Part shown: positions 11,638 through 22,017 of the stretch, one piece after another
How the letters are laid out: every line of letters starts with the position of its first letter
How positions within the stretch are numbered: the first letter of the stretch is position 1
NCBI GenBank assembly: GCA_963576565.1
Contig: OY755039.1
Coordinates: 139,065,369-139,129,368 of the forward strand
DNA length: 64,000 nt
Direction of reading: 5' to 3'
From: Aspidapion aeneum
Lineage: Eukaryota; Arthropoda; Insecta; Coleoptera; Brentidae
Translations under genes and position numbers: made by a program
Notes under the pieces: generated by a model
What the model was told of the DNA's origin: nothing
Databases searched by the model: none
The model's input: the letters and a program-made list of their open reading frames with translations, nothing else

Positions 11638-12107
11638 CTTAGTAATGCATACATGTTTATTAGTGAAAGCTACACTTAAGCTAAGTATAAAAAATGGTAT
11701 GACTAATCTCTAGTCTAAAAAAAAGTTCCTCGAATTCATCATTCATTTTTTTTGCATTTTGCTACTAAACCCATCGGAAAATTGGAAGGGTTTATATAGA
11801 CATTTTTCTTAGAATTGCTCACTGAACAATTCTATTAATGTTTGCTGAGAAAGAAAATAAGTTTCAAAAAATTTCACGGCCTCCCCTACTATAGATACTT
11901 TATTATTTTTGATTGTTTTTTTTTCTGTTTTGAGTAAAATTATAAAAATTAAGATATTTTCGTCAAGACATTAACATTTCCAGAAGTGTTGCTTATGTTT
12001 TTTTCTTCAAATTTAAGTATATTATTAGTAATCAAATAATATGCGGGCACGGTGAAATCATTTATAGTGTACACCCTACATTATTTTTTTCGTTATGTTA
12101 TATACTG

Positions 12108-13900
12108 CCCAATTGTCGTCCAGTTAGTGGAAAGTTCAACTTTAGAGCCCGAAATCTCGAACATTTTACATCATTTGGTATTATGAGCGGCTAATTTCCA
12201 TTCTTTGAAGATTTAAGAATTTAAAAATAATTAATTTAGATTTTTTTGCTTTAATCTAACAGTTCCAGACAATTAAAATGACAAAAATGTCGTTTTGTCC
12301 AGTTTCCGTCCACGGCCTTCCCTCCTTCCGTCCAAAAATTTCTAGTTTTTCGACCGGACGAAAACTAGGTTTAGATGGTTCGAACAACTGATTTGTTGGC
12401 GGTCGAAAACTGGTATTATTCGACCATTTTAGGACGAACAATAGGAATTAATCGACCACACGCCAAATAAACTGGTCGAAAATTGGGGTTTTTTGGACGA
12501 AATTCACAAGAAAAAACTTGATTTGAGCAGATTTAGGAGCAATATTCCCGCGAAGTTCGTTAAGCACATTAGTGTACCTAAAAAACATGTGTGGAACAAC
12601 TGGAAGAGTATTCGGTTTTTTGCGTTTAATTTTCTTGTTGAAGGCAACTTCAACTTAAATTTTGATGGTAAACTAGCTTAGTCACCATAAGTTACAGTCG
12701 TTATTATTCTTGGGTCGAGGAAATTTAGTCGAAATATCTGTGTACTGTTTTTTGGTATACCTAGAAATCCAATTTTTTTATTTCGTTATGGTTACAAAAA
12801 GAATATGAAATATAGTTAAATTTTTCATTGCGGACAGTGATGTCATAGAAAGTACGACAGATTTAAAATAATATTTTTTTAAATATTTTAGAGCATTTAA
12901 TTTTCAACTTTTATTTAAAAAATTAAACAAAATAAAGCGTTAAGTATCGAAAATGTTTCAATACATAAAAAAGTACAAAATCGTCTAGACAAAACAAAAA
13001 AACAAATTATTGGAATATCCTGTAATGCAACCAAAAAGAACCTAATACCTAGAAGTACCCGAAAAATTTCAAGAGTTTCCAACTGGGAATGCCCTATACT
13101 TATAGGTAGGTACCTACTTCCATTTTTTAATTACCTATTTTAACAAGAAACAGTCAGGGATTAACTTCTTAATTGCTAGCGGTCGAAAAAAACCTGTTTT
13201 TCGTCCGTCAAAATCAACAAAAAATTGAGGTGGTCGAAAGATTCCAGTTTTTCGTCCGGCCATATTTTGGGTGGTCGAAAAATTCCATTTCATCGACCAG
13301 CCAAATTTTGCCGATTTTGTGTCAATAATAACTCTGGTAAACGAAGAGAAAAATGCGGACGAGAACTGGACATGATATTATAGAAAAAAAATCTGTGTCT
13401 TAAAATTTCACTAATTTTAATAATAAAAGATTAGGAAAGATTATAAGCACATGGACCAGTAACCCAGTTTTCGTCCACCTGGACGAATAATTATTTTTGA
13501 CCTTTTTTTCATCCAGTTCGGCGACCACCCATTTTTTGAAAGAAAACCTAAGAAATTGTAACTAAAAGTGATATTTTTCGATGGGAAACTTATTATTCTA
13601 ACTAAAAAACATAAAAGTTCAACACATTTTGTAAAATTCTAATACTTACTCGCTATTTCCCGCAGGCACCTACACTAGCAAAAACATAACGAAAACTTCA
13701 ATTTGGTTCAACGCACGTTCACCCTTCTAAAGACAAGACTGTACTGGCTAAACTTTGGGCGCGATTTAAAAAACGACTTTACCGTTTGGTGGGGGAAGGA
13801 TCATTTTTTAAGAAAGCGTCCATAGATGGAGCCATATGGTGCTTGTTATCTTATTTTTTGGCAGAAAGTGCCAAAGTGGACGACAATTGGGGGTGGACGG
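12108..13900. repeat. Foldback region with GTCGAAAA / TCGTCC motif arrays
   Basis: CCCAATTGTCGTCCA (12110-12124) is answered inversely by TGGACGACAATTGGG (about 13878-13892). Between them, motifs such as GGTCGAAAA, TTTTCGTCCGG and TCGACCA recur at irregular spacing in both orientations (12290-12490, 13170-13340, 13450-13520). The layout resembles the GATCGAAA element at 2816 but with a different motif. No coding frame is convincing. The boundary and any target duplication are uncertain. Confidence 0.5.
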
Positions 13901-13948
13901 CTAACTGGGTGTTTTACCCTAATTATCCTCAAAATCTTGCAGATATTT

Positions 13949-14316
13949 TTACCTTCCAAGCCAGCGTAGCAATGGCTAGAGAAGGTATTATTTTCGACAA
14001 TTTTTTTTTTATAGAAAACGCCGAAAATATGTTATTTGGTTGTGTTCTGACCTATCTTAGCAATATCGTCGTGATGTCTGGTGCATGTAGATTATTTCTG
14101 TCCGTAACACGATAGCTCCTAAACCGCTAAACCGATTTTCATAAAGAATTTAGGTAGAATAGTGTTGTAAACATCCATTAATGTTAATGATTTTTTAAAA
14201 ATGCTAACTTTTTAATGGAGCGTCGTACAATATACGGTTTTTGTAATATGCTAGACTACATTTTGCCTAATAATTTGTCTTATAATCCAGTCTGCTAATA
14301 GGCTAGCTAGGAAGGT
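13949..14316 (+). repeat. Dispersed repeat family B, copy 2
   Basis: Left end ACCTTCCAAGCCAGCGTAGC, then AATGGCTAGAGAAGGTATTATTTTCGAC, CTTAGCAATATCGTCGTGATG, and right end GGCTAGCTAGGAAGGTATCAG. The two ends are inverse of each other over about 13 bp (ACCTTCC..GCC against GGC...GGAAGGT). An internal deletion relative to the 45514 copy shortens it. Confidence 0.75.
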
Positions 14317-14941
14317 ATCAGATCCGTCATGGATCCATTTATTTTTACTAAAGATACCCCAGAGACACAAAAATAGGTATAGGTAACATCGTTGTTTGAT
14401 AACGGATTCAAACAACGGTAACATTGTTTAAATATAGAAAAATGAAGGCCCTATGATTTTTATCTGTGCAAGTTAGAGATAATTTTTTATACCAAGTAGA
14501 GACCCTGTATTTATGACATTATTTGAAGAAATGTATGTATTTCTTTAAAATATGTTATACATACAGAGTAAGTTGGGTCGAAAAAAAAAATTTTGAAATT
14601 GATTTTGTCATAGTTCTAAAAATATGTAAAATCCGCCAAGAAAATAAATAATTTTTTGTTTTCCTAAAAAATAATAAATTTGGCTGCGCCCCCCACCCCC
14701 AAATATTTCAAAATTTGAAATTTAAAGTAAATGGCTGTAATAGTTATAAAATGTATCTTATGTGAACACGAACACTAAAAAAAATCACAATTATTATAAT
14801 ATTTGACCGCGCCCCTGAGCACTTTCCCCTAAATACGTATACAGTTTTTCACTTGGAAAAGAGATGATATAATATAATCATTATTAATGGATATAAAAAA
14901 TTTATTCATCGCTTTTTCAACCCAGAACTAACCGCGTGGTA

Positions 14942-15146
14942 ACTGTATACAGTGGCGTGTATAAGGGGGGGAGGCCCGTGACCCCCCCCCCCCCCCCCCC
15001 CGAAGCTAACATTTCTTTTTCCACATATTTCATGAATACAATCATAAAATAGCATAAAATACGGCGTCATGAGGTCTCAGGCCCCCCCGAAACTGTCTCG
15101 GCCCCCCCCCCCGAAACTTTTTTCTATATACGCCACTGACTGTATA
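14942..15146. mobile_element. hAT-type MITE with 8-bp target duplication
   Basis: ACTGTATA at 14942-14949 is repeated at 15139-15146. The element (14950-15138) starts CAGTGGCGTGTATA and ends TATATACGCCACTG. CAGTGGCG-type ends and 8-bp duplications are characteristic of hAT MITEs. A run of about 25 C lies near 14978-15001, and further C runs near 15085-15112. Confidence 0.9.
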
Positions 15147-15212
15147 TCGAGTCCCACCCCCACCTCCTCCCTTCTTCCCTGCCCTGTATACTCTTCTATC
15201 TATCTATCTATT

Positions 15213-16060
15213 TAGCCTTCTTCGATCCATCTTTGGATATAGGCCTCCCCCAATATCTTCCACTCTTCCCTGTCTGTCGCCGTGTTCATCCATCTAGCTC
15301 CCGCATGTTTCTTCAAATTGTCCGCCATCTCATTTGTGGCCTTCCCCTACTTCTTTTATTTTCCCAAGGTTTCAAGTTTACAATACATTTGTTCCATCGA
15401 TCGTCTTTCTGTCGATATTATGACTGGCAAATTTCCATTTTAATTTTGCTACTTCTCCTCTGACATCCCTTACTTTTGTTTCATTTCTCATCCATTCATT
15501 CCTTTTTTTATCTGTTAGCTTTACATGTAACATTTGTCTTTCCATTTATCTTTGGGTTTTTGTTACCTTATCCATGTTTGATTTTGTTTCTGTCCAGGTC
15601 GGGGATCCATAGGTAAGGACAGGAAGGATAGATACATTGGTTATACACTTTCAGCTGTTTGGTTTCCTCTTTTAGTTTAATAATTTGTCCCAGGTATTCC
15701 TCTACTTGTTCTATTTTCTCCTGGTTTATTCTGATCGTGATATTTTCATCTGTGTTTGTTATGATTTTAGTTTTGGTGTAGTTCATACTCAGCCTATATT
15801 TTTAGCTGCTGTATCCAGTTCTTCCAGCATTTTTATCAGTTCTTCTTTCTTATCTGTTATTAAGGCGATATCATCAGCATATCTTAGGTGGTTTAAGTAT
15901 TGTCCGTTTACTTTGATGCCCATTTCTTCCCAATCTAAATTTTTTAAAACATATTCTAGGGCCTGGTTAAATAGTTGTATCACCCTGTCTGACACCTCCA
16001 CCTCTTCTTATGTGGATTGGCTTGGTTCCTTCGTGGATTTTGATTAATATTGTTGCTTCG
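15213..16060 (-). pseudogene. Non-LTR retrotransposon RT fragment
   Basis: Minus-strand frames at 16001-15789 and 15786-15568 contain reverse transcriptase text: LNHLRYADDIALI, the YADD catalytic box in a non-LTR context, followed by a C-terminal region. The frame breaks between the two segments. Just upstream on the minus strand is a GGGVRQ-like remnant. The 3' end carries a GATA/TCTA tetranucleotide tail (15191-15210), as seen in RTE-like elements. A related 3'-tail fragment lies at 47313-47395. The clade is uncertain. Confidence 0.75.
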
Positions 16061-16283
16061 CTATATATATTGGCTATTAAATCTGTGTATATGTGATCGA
16101 TTCGGCTATTATTTAAAATTTTTAAAAAACTGCCCATTTTACCCCCCAGGGGCGCGGCTAGAAATACTTTTAAAAATTAAAAAAAATATACGTTAGCGTT
16201 TTTGACCCGTTACACATTTTTTTTAACTATGACAAATCCATTTTCTAAAAAAAATTTTTTTAGGCCTTTTTCGACCCAACTTA

Positions 16284-17070
16284 ATACAGAGTCTCTAATA
16301 CAAAGTACCTTTAAGCATATTTGTATATTAATTTTAAGGAATTTTTAATTAATTTCTCTTGAAGACTCTTTCAAATTATGAATGCAATATTTTTTTTATT
16401 AATTATAAATATATTTCGTAAATTATTTAACTTTTTTTATTGTACAACGAAAAAAATATAGAATAAATAATAAATCACTGTATATGCGGAAAACCTAAAC
16501 TTTTTTTGAGTCAACTTTGTTTTACTTAATTTAATAAAGGTCAATATGTTTAATTCTGTAAAAAAATTATGAATTGTTTTTGCTAGGGGCACGGATTTTT
16601 AAGAAATCCGTTGGTAGGGCCCATTTTTGACTTGGCTAGGTATCCTGGCGTCAATCAACGGCAACAAGTCCTACCAAGGCCAACAAAAGGTCCTACATCA
16701 GTTCATATCATGATTTTTGAGAAAACTTTTAAATTTTTTTTCGTTGGCCTATGCTATTTGTTATGGTAAACAGCTGATAACTGTCAAAAAGTTTTCTCAA
16801 AAATTTATATATAGATTTAAAATAGGAATCTCGGGTGACACCGTTTCAGACGCTTACATTGGGCGATCTTTAAGGTTTTTCATAATTAAAAGCAAACCAA
16901 CTTTTCAGTTGCTCTAATCCAATTAATTAATGTATCAGGCTTATGATTTTAGACTAGAAATTTTGCTTCTAAAATTGAAACAAGTAATTTTTTTTCTTCA
17001 GTGAATTCTTCATAAATTTCGTATTTTGGCCATTTAAAAAAAAACTCCCATATAGAGAGGTTGTTTTTTT
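16284..17070. other. AT-rich interval with a repeat recurring beyond the DIRS element
   Basis: The stretch 16738-16805 (GTTGGCCTATGCTATTTGTT and following, with CAGCTGATAACTGTCAAAAAG) returns at 22090-22150 beyond the DIRS element with few changes. Otherwise nothing recognised. Confidence 0.55.
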
Positions 17071-17270
17071 TTCTTCGATTAAACGAACTTCCCGTGAAGT
17101 TCTAGCGGAATTACATTAGGTTCCCCGTCCGTAGATATCACACACTTGTTAGTTATGTTTAGTTGTATTCAGTGACCACAATTTTTAAAGATGAAAACTT
17201 TACTGGATGTTTGTACTATAATTGTGCCTAACTTCTCCATAACGCTACCCGCGCTTGTCATTCAATTTGA
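17071..17270. repeat. DIRS inverted terminal repeat (3' side)
   Basis: It runs from TTCTTCGATTAAACGAAC through the hairpin-like AACTTCCCGTGAAGTTC to GCGCTTGTCATTC. It is about 38 bp longer at its outer end than the opposite terminus. Confidence 0.85.
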
Positions 17271-17358
17271 AAGATGGGAAAAAACAACATAATGGGAAGG
17301 GATTTTTATTTAATATTTTTCATAACCTGCGCCTCCTAAAATTCTTTAGGGTGGGTTT

Positions 17359-17475
17359 GTGATATCTACGGACGGGGAACCTAATGTAATTCCGCTAGAA
17401 CTTCACGGGAAGTTCGTTTAATCGAAGAATTACATTACGGTTTCCCCGTCCTATGATATCACACACTTGTTAGCT
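17359..17475. repeat. DIRS internal complementary region
   Basis: The first part (17359-17428) is the inverse of the outer 3' terminus (ACGGACGGGGAACCTAATG...TTTAATCGAAG). The second part (17429-17475) is the inverse of the outer 5' terminus (AATTACATTACGGTTTCCCC). Their junction at about 17428 therefore copies the junction of a circular intermediate and serves, in the DIRS model, as the template for completing the ends. Confidence 0.9.
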
Positions 17476-17668
17476 TTTTAAAGCATGTTGTATTTTTCCC
17501 AAAAAGCTGTCAATAAAAGCACATTTAATATCTTATTTTCATTTATTCTTTATTGACAGATAAATAAATATCTTTATCAAGTAACTTTATACTTTATTTT
17601 ATCAAAATCTAACCTATTTTCTGATATAAAAAATCTTAAGAAGTATTTATAATGCTTAAACAAAGTTG

Positions 17669-18691
17669 TTATTTTTTCTTGACTTGTAATAAAGCCTCTG
17701 AAAAGAGGTGAAGTTCTCTTATGGGCAAATTGTAGTGCTCTGCAAACATCTTTGAATTTTCTGACCACCCAGCCGCTTTCCTAATGGAATTTAGAGTGGC
17801 CCCATTTCTATGGGCGGCACTAACTGCTGCGTGTCTAGTAGAGTATGCAGAAAAAATATTTGTATTGATTCCAGCTTCATTCAAAGTCCCTTTTATCCAA
17901 CGGCTGATTGTAGTTGATGTTGCTGTCACATGAGGTGGACGAGTTGTTAGAAAAAGAAATTCTTGGGCCACAGATCTTATATCTTCAGTTCTTGATATAT
18001 AGCACTCTAAAGCTGAAGCAGGGCAAATGCTTGGTCTTGTTGGCAAATAAGGAATTTGTAGGCAGGGGTTCTCTCTATTTTTACATGAGGTCTTAATGTG
18101 ATCATCGATTAAAATTTGGATACCTTCCGGAGAAATAATTATTCTTTCAACTCTTATGCGTGAAAGGGTCTGCAACCTGTGAGCTGAAACAAGGGCCAAT
18201 AAAGTAACAGTCTTCTTTGTTAAGGCCATTAGAGATAAATTCTGATTTTCAGGCTTCTCTTCTAGGTGTTTAAAAACAGTTTCTGTGTCCCATATGTAGT
18301 TATATTTCCGGGAAGGAGGTTTTTGTCTAAAGATTCCTTTCATAAATCTCTTTATGATTGGGTTATTACCAATGTCATTATTTGAGATTAAGGATAAAGC
18401 AGATCTAGTCGTATTTAATGAGCCAAAACCTAGATTTCTCTTTTGATATTGGTATCTTAAAAAGTGAAGTACCTGCTTCACAGTAGGGCAAAAAATCTGA
18501 TAATTTCTTTCCTGGGCAAACAACCACCAATGTTTGTAAGTTGTATTATACTGGGCCAGTGTAGATTCAGATATGGAATCCATTATGATAGGAAGGTTTT
18601 CATGTTCTATTCCTTTTTGCAAAAACGCTTGTAAGATAAAAGGCCTACCTCCAGGGTAAGGTTCCTTAGGTTTAGGTCTTCTTTCCTGCAA
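17669..18691 (-). CDS. DIRS tyrosine recombinase
   Basis: 340 residues. It would integrate the circular DNA intermediate of the element. An N-terminal SAM-like core-binding region (about 40-130) precedes the catalytic domain. The catalytic set is present: R172 in SAHRLQTLSR, R286 in YSTRHAAVSAA, W309 in AAGWS (the usual His/Trp position) and the nucleophile Y320 in FAEHYN. The start overlaps the end of the RT frame by 85 bp, so translation probably depends on reinitiation or frameshifting. No frameshift or premature stop is seen. The family is clear from the motif order and from its position downstream of RT-RNase H. Confidence 0.92.
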   Translation of the reverse strand: MQERRPKPKEPYPGGRPFILQAFLQKGIEHENLPIIMDSISESTLAQYNTTYKHWWLFAQERNYQIFCPTVKQVLHFLRYQYQKRNLGFGSLNTTRSALSLISNNDIGNNPIIKRFMKGIFRQKPPSRKYNYIWDTETVFKHLEEKPENQNLSLMALTKKTVTLLALVSAHRLQTLSRIRVERIIISPEGIQILIDDHIKTSCKNRENPCLQIPYLPTRPSICPASALECYISRTEDIRSVAQEFLFLTTRPPHVTATSTTISRWIKGTLNEAGINTNIFSAYSTRHAAVSAAHRNGATLNSIRKAAGWSENSKMFAEHYNLPIRELHLFSEALLQVKKK

Positions 18692-20520
18692 AGTGAAATA
18701 ATAGGTTTATCATAAGTGTACATTGGGTACCAGGGTTGTGAAGGCCAGCTAGGCACCACTACAATACCCTGAGCATGATCTAACTTAATTTTGTTTAGAA
18801 CCCTTAATATCATACTAAAGGGTGGAAAGGCATAAAAGAATTTGTCATGCCAAGGTATTGTAAAGGCATCTGTGTAAGAGGCTTCTGGGTCTGGTAGGTA
18901 TGAGACAAAAATATTGCATTTTTTATTTAAATATGAAGCAAACAAGTCAATTTGGGGTACACCAAAATGTCTTGTAATTATATTAAAAATTTTAAATTTT
19001 AATTCATATTCTGTTTCAGTTGGTAAAATTCTTGAATGAAAATCTGCCACTGAGTTTTTGGCTGAAGGGATATAAGCTGCTCGTACCCAAAGATCTCTCC
19101 TCTCACACCATTGCCAAAATTCTTTTGCCAGATTAGAAAGCAAAGGATATTTAGTACTGCCCATCCTATTAATATAGGCAATGGCAGTAGAATTGTCTAC
19201 TCTAAGAAGGATATCTTTGGAGTATACATTTTTTGCAAAGGTCATAAGAGCAAGAAAAGCACTCTTTAGTTCTAAAAAATTTATGTGTTTCTCTTGGTCT
19301 TCTGGTGGCCACCAGCCATGTGTTACTTGTGACCCACAGGAAGCTCCCCATCCAGAAAGCGATGAGTCTGAAAAGATTTCTAGATGGTAGGAGTCTGAGT
19401 GAATATTGTTAAATGAAAAGTCTATGACTTGTAGCCACCAATTTAAGTCAGGTTTTAAAAACTCTGGAACTTTAATTCTAGCCTCAAAGTTGTGCTTATG
19501 TTTTAACAAACAAAGGGTCTTATATCTTTCTAAGGCCTTTGTGTACAGCCATCCATACTTAATGGCTGGGCAAACAGAAACCAACATACCTATTATTTTC
19601 GCAAGAAACCGGATTGAACAAGTTTCTGTGTTAAGTAATTGGCTTAATAAATTTTTAATATTTAGTCTTTTGTTTATAGGTAGAGAAATAGTCATATTTT
19701 TACTATTGTAGAAAAAACCTAAGTAAATACATGTTTGTGATGGCTCTGATACTGTCTTTTTGTAGTTTATAACAAAACCTAAAGACTCCAAAAATGATAT
19801 AATATCCTGTGTTTGCTTTTTGCATAAGTTATAGTCAATATTTGTAATAAAAAAATCATCAAGATATAAAACACATCTGATGCCATCCCCTCTTAATTTT
19901 GATAATATTGGTTTCATAATTTTGGTAAAAAGAAAAGGTGCTGTAGACAGACCAAAAGGAAGTGAACAGAATTTGTATATAATATCTTGAAATTTAAAAC
20001 AAAGAAATTTTCTGTAAAATTTGTGAATAGGGATTGTATAGTATGCATCCTTGAGATCTATTGTGCACATAAAAGAATTATGTTCAATTAATTTTAGGGC
20101 AGTGCGATAATCCTCTATCTTAAAATGAACCACTCTCATAAAAGAGTTTAACTTCTTTAAATTTAGGATGAACCTAGGCTTTTTGTCTGGTTTTTTAATT
20201 AAGAAGAAAGGGGATAAAAAACAAGCTTCTGATTGATCAGCTATTTCTAAAACTTTTTGATGTAGCATGTCTTTTATACAGACTAAAATTAAAGGGATAT
20301 CTGAGCTATCTATCAGCTTATACCGTTCAGTATTTTGGCCTAAAGGTGGCGTTTTAATAAACGATAACTTGTAGCCCCTGACCCACTCTAAAATATATTT
20401 ATTTTGAGTTATCAACTTCCACTTATGCTTAAAAAATTTAAGTCTACCCCCAATCGCTGAAGGTTTACTTACTTCTATTTCCTCTCGGTCCTTCTTTGGT
20501 CCAGACTTTTCCTGGTCCAA
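18607..20520 (-). CDS. DIRS reverse transcriptase-RNase H polyprotein
   Basis: 637 residues. The reverse transcriptase domain covers about 95-300, with FFLIKKPDKKPRFILN, DLKDAYYTIP, LPFGLSTAPFLF and the catalytic YLDD at 219-222. RNase H follows: D385 (FSDSSLSGWG), E417 (NFLELKSA), D442 (RVDNSTA), D493 (VADFHSR). The C-terminal part (515-610) holds IDLFAS, DAFTIPW, FPPFS and SQPWYP, conserved in DIRS elements after RNase H and sometimes assigned to an adenine methyltransferase-like domain; that assignment is uncertain. It overlaps the gag-like frame by 46 bp and the recombinase by 85 bp. The frame is intact. Confidence 0.93.
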   Translation of the reverse strand: MDQEKSGPKKDREEIEVSKPSAIGGRLKFFKHKWKLITQNKYILEWVRGYKLSFIKTPPLGQNTERYKLIDSSDIPLILVCIKDMLHQKVLEIADQSEACFLSPFFLIKKPDKKPRFILNLKKLNSFMRVVHFKIEDYRTALKLIEHNSFMCTIDLKDAYYTIPIHKFYRKFLCFKFQDIIYKFCSLPFGLSTAPFLFTKIMKPILSKLRGDGIRCVLYLDDFFITNIDYNLCKKQTQDIISFLESLGFVINYKKTVSEPSQTCIYLGFFYNSKNMTISLPINKRLNIKNLLSQLLNTETCSIRFLAKIIGMLVSVCPAIKYGWLYTKALERYKTLCLLKHKHNFEARIKVPEFLKPDLNWWLQVIDFSFNNIHSDSYHLEIFSDSSLSGWGASCGSQVTHGWWPPEDQEKHINFLELKSAFLALMTFAKNVYSKDILLRVDNSTAIAYINRMGSTKYPLLSNLAKEFWQWCERRDLWVRAAYIPSAKNSVADFHSRILPTETEYELKFKIFNIITRHFGVPQIDLFASYLNKKCNIFVSYLPDPEASYTDAFTIPWHDKFFYAFPPFSMILRVLNKIKLDHAQGIVVVPSWPSQPWYPMYTYDKPIISLCRKEDLNLRNLTLEVGLLSYKRFCKKE

Positions 20521-21755
20521 TATGACCGGAACTGATTCTGAGGTTGGCCTCTTTGTCTCATGTTCCTCCCTCTCTGAGACGGCCCCCAGGAGTTTAAAGG
20601 TTGCCTGTATTTTTGCAATAGAGGTCTTTGATATCCTGCACCAGATGTACTTGCACCTTGATTAATGTCATTTGGTCTTATCTTGAAATCCTTAGTTGAT
20701 TTTTGTAATTCGAGAACCTTTCTGTATTTGTCGTTAAAATCTTTCCCCATCAAAAAACCATCTATTTTATTACTCAAAGCAACTTCCCTCGCTTGTTTAT
20801 TAATGTGCGGGTAGATTGCTGATCTGCGGTAAAGGGAAGCAACATGAAAGGTGTTTGTAAGAATCTGTCCCATCTTTCCAGAATGTTTTATTAAATCCTC
20901 CCTTTGTGGCATGTCTTTTTGGTCCAGAATGATTTTGCTTATCAACCCTAAGCTTGATGTAGCTGCTCCTACATATTCTTGTAAATTGGAAATCTTTTTA
21001 TCCCAATATAATGCATCCTGCATCTTCTTGTCTTTCTTTCCCTCCTGGTTTAAAACAAAATATAGTTCATCATTAAGTTTGGGGGGTATCAAAAATTTGC
21101 AATTAGTTGGAGGAGGATATTCCTCTACCAATTTTCTTATTTCATCTTTCTGAAGACCTTCAGAAATCAGATTCTCCCAGATTTTTGCGATTTTGTCTGG
21201 AATGGTTATGTCTTTTTGCAAATTGGGTTTATCTAGCCCAAAATTTTGAAATATTTCAGAGTCTATTTCAACTTCAAGTATTGGTGACTCTGAGTTTCTT
21301 CGTTGTAATAAGTCTTGAGGACTTAATGACCTCTCTAAATTTGGTGATGAGTTCAAATCTGATGAACACCTAATATTAGATCGACTTCTACTCCTCTGTT
21401 GTTGAGGGGAGCGAGGCCTTTGATGAAAATCTCTTAAAGGAGAACGCCTCCTATAGGACTCTGGTGATGGACTGGTACTTGATAGTTGACTGTGCTCATC
21501 GCGAGCTTTTCTGTCAGGGCTACTAGGGCATCGTGCCCTGTGCCACTTTTTTCTGTCAGGAGAAACACTTGGGCATCGCGCCCTACATCTCTGTTTTAGT
21601 GAACGCTTCTCGCAAGCTTTATGTTTTGGAGATTTCGGGCATCTCGCCCTAGTTAAGTCACTAATCTGCTTAGATTGTCTTTCTAGTAGGCTCTCTAATT
21701 TCCGTATTCGGTCGTCAACTGACCCCGACCGAGATCTTGAACGATCGTTAGGCAT
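20475..21755 (-). CDS. DIRS gag-like protein
   Basis: 426 residues. The first third is strongly basic, serine/arginine-rich and repetitive (several RARCPS units at about 37-75, then SRSRS stretches), suggesting nucleic-acid binding. A short coiled-coil-like segment, IRKLESLLERQSKQISDL, lies at about 18-35. The middle (170-340) is more regular and is the probable assembly region. The C-terminal tail is Gln/Arg/Gly-rich. There is no CCHC knuckle. The role is inferred from its place ahead of RT in a DIRS element. Confidence 0.8.
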   Translation of the reverse strand: MPNDRSRSRSGSVDDRIRKLESLLERQSKQISDLTRARCPKSPKHKACEKRSLKQRCRARCPSVSPDRKKWHRARCPSSPDRKARDEHSQLSSTSPSPESYRRRSPLRDFHQRPRSPQQQRSRSRSNIRCSSDLNSSPNLERSLSPQDLLQRRNSESPILEVEIDSEIFQNFGLDKPNLQKDITIPDKIAKIWENLISEGLQKDEIRKLVEEYPPPTNCKFLIPPKLNDELYFVLNQEGKKDKKMQDALYWDKKISNLQEYVGAATSSLGLISKIILDQKDMPQREDLIKHSGKMGQILTNTFHVASLYRRSAIYPHINKQAREVALSNKIDGFLMGKDFNDKYRKVLELQKSTKDFKIRPNDINQGASTSGAGYQRPLLQKYRQPLNSWGPSQRGRNMRQRGQPQNQFRSYWTRKSLDQRRTERK

Positions 21756-21861
21756 TGTCTGAAAAAGAAAAATCTGAAAAAATCTGTGGATTTAGGCTAA
21801 TTTTTGCAAAAAACTTACCTGTAAAAATCGTGGAATGTGGTCACTTAACACAAAAAACAAA

Positions 21862-22017
21862 GAATGACAAGCGCGGGTAGCGTTATGGAGAAGTTAGGCA
21901 CAATTATAGTACAAACATCCAGTAAAGTTTTCATCTTTAAAAATTGTGGTCACTGAATACAACTAAACATAACTAACAAGTGTGTGATATCATAGGACGG
22001 GGAAACCGTAATGTAAT
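21862..22017. repeat. DIRS inverted terminal repeat (5' side)
   Basis: Inverse of 17105-17270 apart from the shorter outer end (CATAGGACGGGGAAACCG against CCCCGTCCGTAGATATC). It probably carries the element's promoter; no TATA-like site is clear. Confidence 0.85.

Larger units (their letters stand above)
8604..12078. mobile_element. Outer foldback element split by younger insertions
   Basis: The left segment (8604-8830) and right segment (about 11690-12078) are inverse copies. TAGGGGAGGTCGTGAAG, TTTTCTTTGTCAGCAAGCAT and GAGGAACTTTT on the left answer AAAGTTCCTCGA, GTTTGCTGAGAAAGAAAAT and CACGGCCTCCCCTA on the right. Outer ends CAGGGTGATTCATTATAAAT and (inverse) AGGGTGTACACTATAAAT are similar. 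The loop holds a terminal-hairpin repeat, itself split by a 2.1-kb TA-inserting element. Ends are approximate. Confidence 0.6.
14569..16283. mobile_element. Element with TAAGTTGGGTCG termini and 8-bp target duplication
   Basis: ATACAGAG lies at 14561-14568 and 16284-16291. Inside it, TAAGTTGGGTCGAAAAA and its inverse TTTTTCGACCCAACTTA form the termini; similarity runs on in patches for about 60 bp (TTGTCATAGTT in both arms). The 8-bp duplication fits hAT or P-like insertion. No transposase frame is seen. It contains a hAT MITE (14950-15138) and a non-LTR retrotransposon fragment (15213-16060). Confidence 0.75.
17071..22017 (-). mobile_element. Structurally complete DIRS-type tyrosine recombinase retrotransposon
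   Basis: All hallmarks of a DIRS element are visible. Inverted termini lie at 17071-17270 and 21862-22017 (shared CGCTACCCGCGCTTGTCATTC and CACACTTGTTAGTTATG). Three overlapping minus-strand frames encode a gag-like protein, RT-RNase H and a tyrosine recombinase. An internal complementary region (17359-17475) joins the complement of both outer termini. No target duplication is evident, as expected for recombinase-mediated integration. All three frames are open and their catalytic residues present, so the copy looks recent and possibly competent; expression and mobility are not shown by sequence. Confidence 0.92.
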
